Assembly (NCBI GenBank): GCA_903824965.1
Contig: CAIJYR010000098.1
Location: forward strand, 1-41,466
DNA: 41,466 nt
Source of the DNA: an uncultured Thiotrichales bacterium
Lineage (GTDB): Bacteria; Pseudomonadota; Gammaproteobacteria; CAIRSR01
Reading direction: 5' to 3'
The position numbers and the translations under genes were made by a program. The notes under the pieces are model-generated. The model ran no database searches, was not told the DNA's origin, and was given only the letters and a program-made list of their open reading frames with translations. Positions 37,834 through 41,466 of this stretch are shown here, piece after piece. Position 1 is the first letter of the stretch, and every line of letters starts with the position of its first letter.

Positions 37834-38169
37834 TTACTTGTCTGCGACCGTCACGGTGATGTGACTCGTACGCTTCAGAATATGCGATCCACGCCCCTTC
37901 GCACGGGCATGCATACGCTTGGCGACGGGCCCACCATTCACCCAGACAGCCGACACCCGCAGGTCATCGACATCGGCACCGGCATTGTGCTCAGCATTTG
38001 CAATCGCTGATTCCAAGACCTTCTTGACGATGACAGCGGCCTTTTTGTTGGTAAACGTGAGGATGTTAAGTGCCCGCGCCACAGGCAAACCACGGACCAA
38101 GTCCGCGACCAGGCGAGTCTTTTGCGCAGAAATATGCGCGTAACGCAAGGTGGCTTTTGCTTCAGCCAT
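37834..38169 (-). CDS. rplV: 50S ribosomal protein L22
   Basis: The 111-residue product has [19 protein letters not shown] and ends with [20 protein letters not shown]. The ATG at 38169 follows ACGGGG. The longer frame to 38184 overlaps rpsS and is less likely. Confidence 0.97.
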   Translation of the reverse strand: MAEAKATLRYAHISAQKTRLVADLVRGLPVARALNILTFTNKKAAVIVKKVLESAIANAEHNAGADVDDLRVSAVWVNGGPVAKRMHARAKGRGSHILKRTSHITVTVADK

Positions 38170-38180
38170 AGCGAACCCCG

Positions 38181-38459
38181 TCATTTTTTCTTGGTCTTTC
38201 TGTCCGCAGCATGACCCCGAAACAGTCGGGTCGCAGCGAACTCACCCAGCTTGTGGCCGATCATGTTTTCAGTGATCATCACCGGCACATGGGCTCGACC
38301 GTTGTGAATAGCAATGGTCAACCCAATCATGTCGGGTATCACCATGGAGCGGCGTGACCAAGTCTTGATCGGCCGCTTACTCCCCGAGGTTGCGGTCATC
38401 TCTACTTTTTTGGCCAGATGCAGATCAACAAATGGCCCTTTCTTAATGGAACGTGGCAC
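38181..38459 (-). CDS. rpsS: 30S ribosomal protein S19
   Basis: The 92-residue product starts [19 protein letters not shown] and has [20 protein letters not shown]. Length and order are normal. Confidence 0.98.
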   Translation of the reverse strand: MPRSIKKGPFVDLHLAKKVEMTATSGSKRPIKTWSRRSMVIPDMIGLTIAIHNGRAHVPVMITENMIGHKLGEFAATRLFRGHAADRKTKKK

Positions 38460-38480
38460 CTTTCCGAACCCTCTTAACCA

Positions 38481-39308
38481 TTATTTCTGGTGACGCCGAC
38501 GGACGATCATACTGGTCGTGCGCTTGTTGCGACGAGTCTTATGACCCTTGGTAGGCTGGCCCCAAGGACTGACAGGGTGACGGCCTCCAGAGGTACGACC
38601 TTCACCACCACCGTGGGGATGATCCACAGGGTTCATCACCACACCGCGCACGGTCGGACGAATACCACGCCAGCGTTTGGCACCCGCCTTGCCAAAAGAA
38701 CGCAGAGAGTGTTCTTCGTTGCCTACCTCGCCGATGGTAGCACGACAGTCTGAGTGAACCTTACGCATTTCACCCGAACGCAACCGCAACGTTACGTACG
38801 TCCCCTCACGGGCGACCAACTGCACAGACGAACCCGCACTGCGGGCAATCTGCGCACCCTTGCCAGGCTTCATCTCCACACAATGCACCAGAGAACCAAC
38901 CGGCACATTGCACAAAGGCAAGCAATTGCCCGGTTTGATGGGAGCATCATTGCCGGAAAGCACAACATCCCCTACCTTAGCACCTTTGGGTGCAATGATG
39001 TAGCGCCGTTCGCCATCCGCGTAGAGGATGAGGGCTAGGTGTGCGCTCCGATTCGGATCGTACTCCAAACGCTCTACCCGCGCTGCAATCCCATCTTTGT
39101 TTCGCTTGAAATCGACCAAACGATAGTGCTGACGCTGACCACCACCCTGGTGACGGGTCGTAATCCGCCCCTGATTGTTACGCCCACCCTTTTTCTGCTG
39201 GCTTTCTACCAGGGGCCAAAAGGGACTGCCTTTGTGTAGATCAGGGTTGACTACCTGAACTACAAAACGACGCCCCGGCGAGGTGGGCTTTGCCTTGATG
39301 ACGGTCAT
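38481..39308 (-). CDS. rplB: 50S ribosomal protein L2
   Basis: The 275-residue product has [20 protein letters not shown] with the conserved histidine of the peptidyl transferase region, and ends [14 protein letters not shown]. Length is normal. Confidence 0.98.
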   Translation of the reverse strand: MTVIKAKPTSPGRRFVVQVVNPDLHKGSPFWPLVESQQKKGGRNNQGRITTRHQGGGQRQHYRLVDFKRNKDGIAARVERLEYDPNRSAHLALILYADGERRYIIAPKGAKVGDVVLSGNDAPIKPGNCLPLCNVPVGSLVHCVEMKPGKGAQIARSAGSSVQLVAREGTYVTLRLRSGEMRKVHSDCRATIGEVGNEEHSLRSFGKAGAKRWRGIRPTVRGVVMNPVDHPHGGGEGRTSGGRHPVSPWGQPTKGHKTRRNKRTTSMIVRRRHQK

Positions 39309-39347
39309 AATCTTGCAACCTTATCACTGTATTGTCTTGAGAAATCG

Positions 39348-39656
39348 CTATTCTGGAGAAATCATCGACCCTGTTGGGTCAATCGCGGAACCAGGTTTCA
39401 AGGTCACGTAGGCCTTTTTCCAATCACCGCGCTTTCCAAGCCGACGCCCGAAGCGCTTCACTTTACCCTTCATACCCGCAACCCGAACGGCATCCACTTG
39501 TACGCTAAAAAGCATCTCGACTGCGCCTTTGATCTCTTGCTTGGTCGCGCTAGGCAAGACCTGAAACGTCACTTGGTTGAGGGTAGAATTGAGACGCATC
39601 GCCTTCTCAGAAATACGCGGCGCCAACAACACCTTCAGCAGACGTTCCTGATTCAT
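39348..39656 (-). CDS. rplW: 50S ribosomal protein L23
   Basis: The 102-residue product has [20 protein letters not shown] and [20 protein letters not shown]23 is the docking site of trigger factor and SRP at the tunnel exit. Its ATG overlaps the rplD stop by four bases. Confidence 0.97.
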   Translation of the reverse strand: MNQERLLKVLLAPRISEKAMRLNSTLNQVTFQVLPSATKQEIKGAVEMLFSVQVDAVRVAGMKGKVKRFGRRLGKRGDWKKAYVTLKPGSAIDPTGSMISPE

Positions 39657-40267
39657 GCAAACCTCTCTTCGACCTGGCGCAACGCACCCACGGTCATGAT
39701 CACCTTTTCGAAAGCCACCAAGCTCACAGGATCCACCGACAGCGCCTCGGCCAGCTCCACACGGGGCAGGTTACGCGAAGCCATGTCCAACGATTCGGTC
39801 ACAGCATCGGTGACAATGAGCACCATCCCAGGATCCACACCCACAATCGTCTGCAGCAACGAGAGAAACGCACGGGTCTTGGGCTGCTCCAGAGGAAGCG
39901 CCTCCACCACGACCAAGCGATCCTGACGAATCAACTCGGACAAAATAGAGCACATCGCCCCACGGTACATCTTGCGGTTGACCTTTTGGGCATAGTCTTG
40001 GGGACGGGCGGCAAACGTCCGACCACCGCCGCGCCACAAGGGGCTGCGTGTGGTTCCGGCACGTGCACGACCTGTGCCCTTCTGACGCCAAGGCTTGCGC
40101 CCACCACCACGGACTTCGGCGCGGGTTTTCTGCGCCCGCGTACCGGCACGACCCGCCGCCAGATAGGCCGTCACCACCTGGTGAATCAGAGGTTCATTGA
40201 ACGCCCGGCCAAACACGGCATCCTTTACTTCAATGCCCGTCTCGGTACCACGCAGTGACAGTTCCAT
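39653..40267 (-). CDS. rplD: 50S ribosomal protein L4
   Basis: The 204-residue product has the basic loop [20 protein letters not shown] and [19 protein letters not shown]. In E. coli L4 represses the S10 operon. The ATG at 40267, after GAGGGGG, is preferred to a start six codons upstream. Confidence 0.97.
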   Translation of the reverse strand: MELSLRGTETGIEVKDAVFGRAFNEPLIHQVVTAYLAAGRAGTRAQKTRAEVRGGGRKPWRQKGTGRARAGTTRSPLWRGGGRTFAARPQDYAQKVNRKMYRGAMCSILSELIRQDRLVVVEALPLEQPKTRAFLSLLQTIVGVDPGMVLIVTDAVTESLDMASRNLPRVELAEALSVDPVSLVAFEKVIMTVGALRQVEERFA

Positions 40268-40281
40268 CGATCCGATCCCCC

Positions 40282-40926
40282 TCAACCCACGGCCTTCACA
40301 GCCGGCTTGACTACCAAATCACCACCATCTGATCCTGGAATCGCACCCCGCACCAACAGGAGGTTGCGCGAGGCATCTACGCGCACTACTTCCAAGTTCT
40401 GGACGGTACACTGCGCAGCACCGAGGTGCCCAGACATCTTTTTGCCCTTAAACACACGGCCTGGCGTCTGGCGCATCCCGATCGATCCAGGAGCACGGTG
40501 TGACAACGAGTTACCGTGGGTGGCATCGCCCATCGTAAAGTGATAACGCTTAATGGTACCCGCGAACCCCTTTCCGAGCGAAGTCCCCGTGACATCGACC
40601 TTCTGGCCTACCGTGAAAATATCGACCTTCCACTCGGAACCAGGGACGAAACCTTCCCCTTCTCCGTCAGCAAGACGAAACTCCCAAAGACCACGACCGG
40701 CCTGCACACCCGCCTTGGCATAATGCCCCGCTGCAGGTTTGACGACACGAGACGGACGACGGGTGCCGGTAGTCACTTGGACGGCCCGATATCCATCTAC
40801 CTCAAGCGTCTTCACCTGCGTGACCCGATTGGCCTCCGCTTCGATCACTGTCACCGGCACAGAAACCCCATCGTCCCGAAAGATACGTGTCATGCCAGCC
40901 TTACGACCCACAATACCAATAGCCAT
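40282..40926 (-). CDS. rplC: 50S ribosomal protein L3
   Basis: The 214-residue product starts [20 protein letters not shown] and has the loop motif [25 protein letters not shown] lies seven bases before the ATG at 40926. The frame to 40995 is rejected. Confidence 0.98.
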   Translation of the reverse strand: MAIGIVGRKAGMTRIFRDDGVSVPVTVIEAEANRVTQVKTLEVDGYRAVQVTTGTRRPSRVVKPAAGHYAKAGVQAGRGLWEFRLADGEGEGFVPGSEWKVDIFTVGQKVDVTGTSLGKGFAGTIKRYHFTMGDATHGNSLSHRAPGSIGMRQTPGRVFKGKKMSGHLGAAQCTVQNLEVVRVDASRNLLLVRGAIPGSDGGDLVVKPAVKAVG

Positions 40927-40994
40927 TCGATTGTCCTCGCCGAGTACCGACCTGCTTCTACCACCCGCCGGTACTGTCGCCACACAAAAAACCA

Positions 40995-41306
40995 TTACGT
41001 CAACCGGATCTGAACATCCACACCCGCTGCCAGGTTCAATTTCATCAGCGCATCGACGGTTTTGTCCGTCGGGTCTACAATGTCCATCAAACGCTTATGG
41101 GTACGGATTTCGTACTGATCGCGTGCATCTTTGTCCACATGCGGAGAAACAAGGATCGTATACCGTTCCATTTTGGTCGGCAGTGGGATCGGGCCATTTA
41201 CCTGCGCACCCGTACGACGGGCAGTTTCTACGATCTCACGCGCCGATCGGTCGATCAACCGATGGTCGAAGCCCTTCAAACGAATACGAATTCTTTGGTT
41301 TGCCAT
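40995..41306 (-). CDS. rpsJ: 30S ribosomal protein S10
   Basis: The 103-residue product has [20 protein letters not shown] and [21 protein letters not shown]10 is also the NusE partner of NusB in antitermination. It lies 9 bp after tuf. Confidence 0.98.
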   Translation of the reverse strand: MANQRIRIRLKGFDHRLIDRSAREIVETARRTGAQVNGPIPLPTKMERYTILVSPHVDKDARDQYEIRTHKRLMDIVDPTDKTVDALMKLNLAAGVDVQIRLT

Positions 41307-41315
41307 GGTCTATGC

Positions 41316-41466
41316 TCAGTCGAGAATCTTTGCGACGACACCCGCACCGACGGTGCGTCCTCCCTCACGGATGGCGAAACGTAAGCCTTCCTCCATAGCG
41401 ATCGGGGAAATCAAGGACACGTTCATCTGGATGTTGTCCCCAGGCATGACCATTTCCACCCCTTCA
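41316..41466 (-). CDS. tuf: Elongation factor Tu, C-terminal end (partial)
   Basis: The last 49 codons and the stop are present. They read [20 protein letters not shown] and end [18 protein letters not shown], the EF-Tu domain 3 C-terminus. The gene runs off the right edge of the window. Its position before rpsJ is the standard str-S10 junction. Confidence 0.96.
   Translation of the reverse strand, partial: EGVEMVMPGDNIQMNVSLISPIAMEEGLRFAIREGGRTVGAGVVAKILD

Overview
The window reads as a chromosomal segment of a gammaproteobacterium of middling GC content. Three blocks support this: an atp operon running straight into glmU-glmS, a complete S10-spc-alpha ribosomal protein array in the canonical order, and a DUF721/DciA helicase-loader gene. 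Short direct repeats in many spacers and cysteine-containing S4 and L36 would suit a sulfur-oxidiser-like (Thiotrichales or Chromatiales type) lineage. That placement is inference only. I saw no rRNA or tRNA genes and no CRISPR array.

Layout. Positions 1-431 are non-coding and hold a nested palindrome, a 13-bp tandem repeat, a pyrimidine-rich block and a 144-bp MITE-like element. Positions 432-11208 (minus strand) are one long unit: atpI, atpB, atpF, atpH, atpA, atpG, atpD, atpC, a SlyD-type prolyl isomerase, glmU and glmS, with a good sigma70-like promoter at about 11396-11425. The c-subunit gene atpE, normally between atpB and atpF, is absent; only 135 bp lie there. A D-amino-acid-transaminase-like gene diverges on the plus strand (11527-12438). 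It is followed by a second, inverted MITE copy and then a two-gene minus-strand unit of NuoM-like antiporter subunits (12747-15751).

Positions 15752-20941 look like an acquired island on the plus strand. It holds an orphan terminator-like hairpin, a Gly/Ala-rich secreted- or toxin-like fragment, and three tandem, almost overlapping genes for exported Sel1-repeat proteins. On the minus strand follow a short (class III-like) hybrid cluster protein, dciA and cysC. On the plus strand is a phosphorelay set: a GAF-PAS-PAS histidine kinase, a lone receiver and an Hpt protein.

Positions 26933-41466 (minus strand) hold the end of tuf, then rpsJ through rplQ, followed four bases later by a 38-codon lipoprotein gene of the LptM/YifL type. 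Between rpsN and rpsH the operon is split by about 380 bp that contain a cluster of stable hairpins and a 67-codon relic ORF. This looks like an IS200/IS605 tnpB tail with its omegaRNA-like right end, and it would be co-transcribed with the ribosomal genes.

The points most worth a second look are the structured insert in the ribosomal operon, the missing atpE, the MITE that sits in the loop of a host hairpin, and the toxin-like fragment beside the Sel1 genes. Start codons were re-chosen from ribosome-binding sites and family alignments wherever the longest open frame looked too long.
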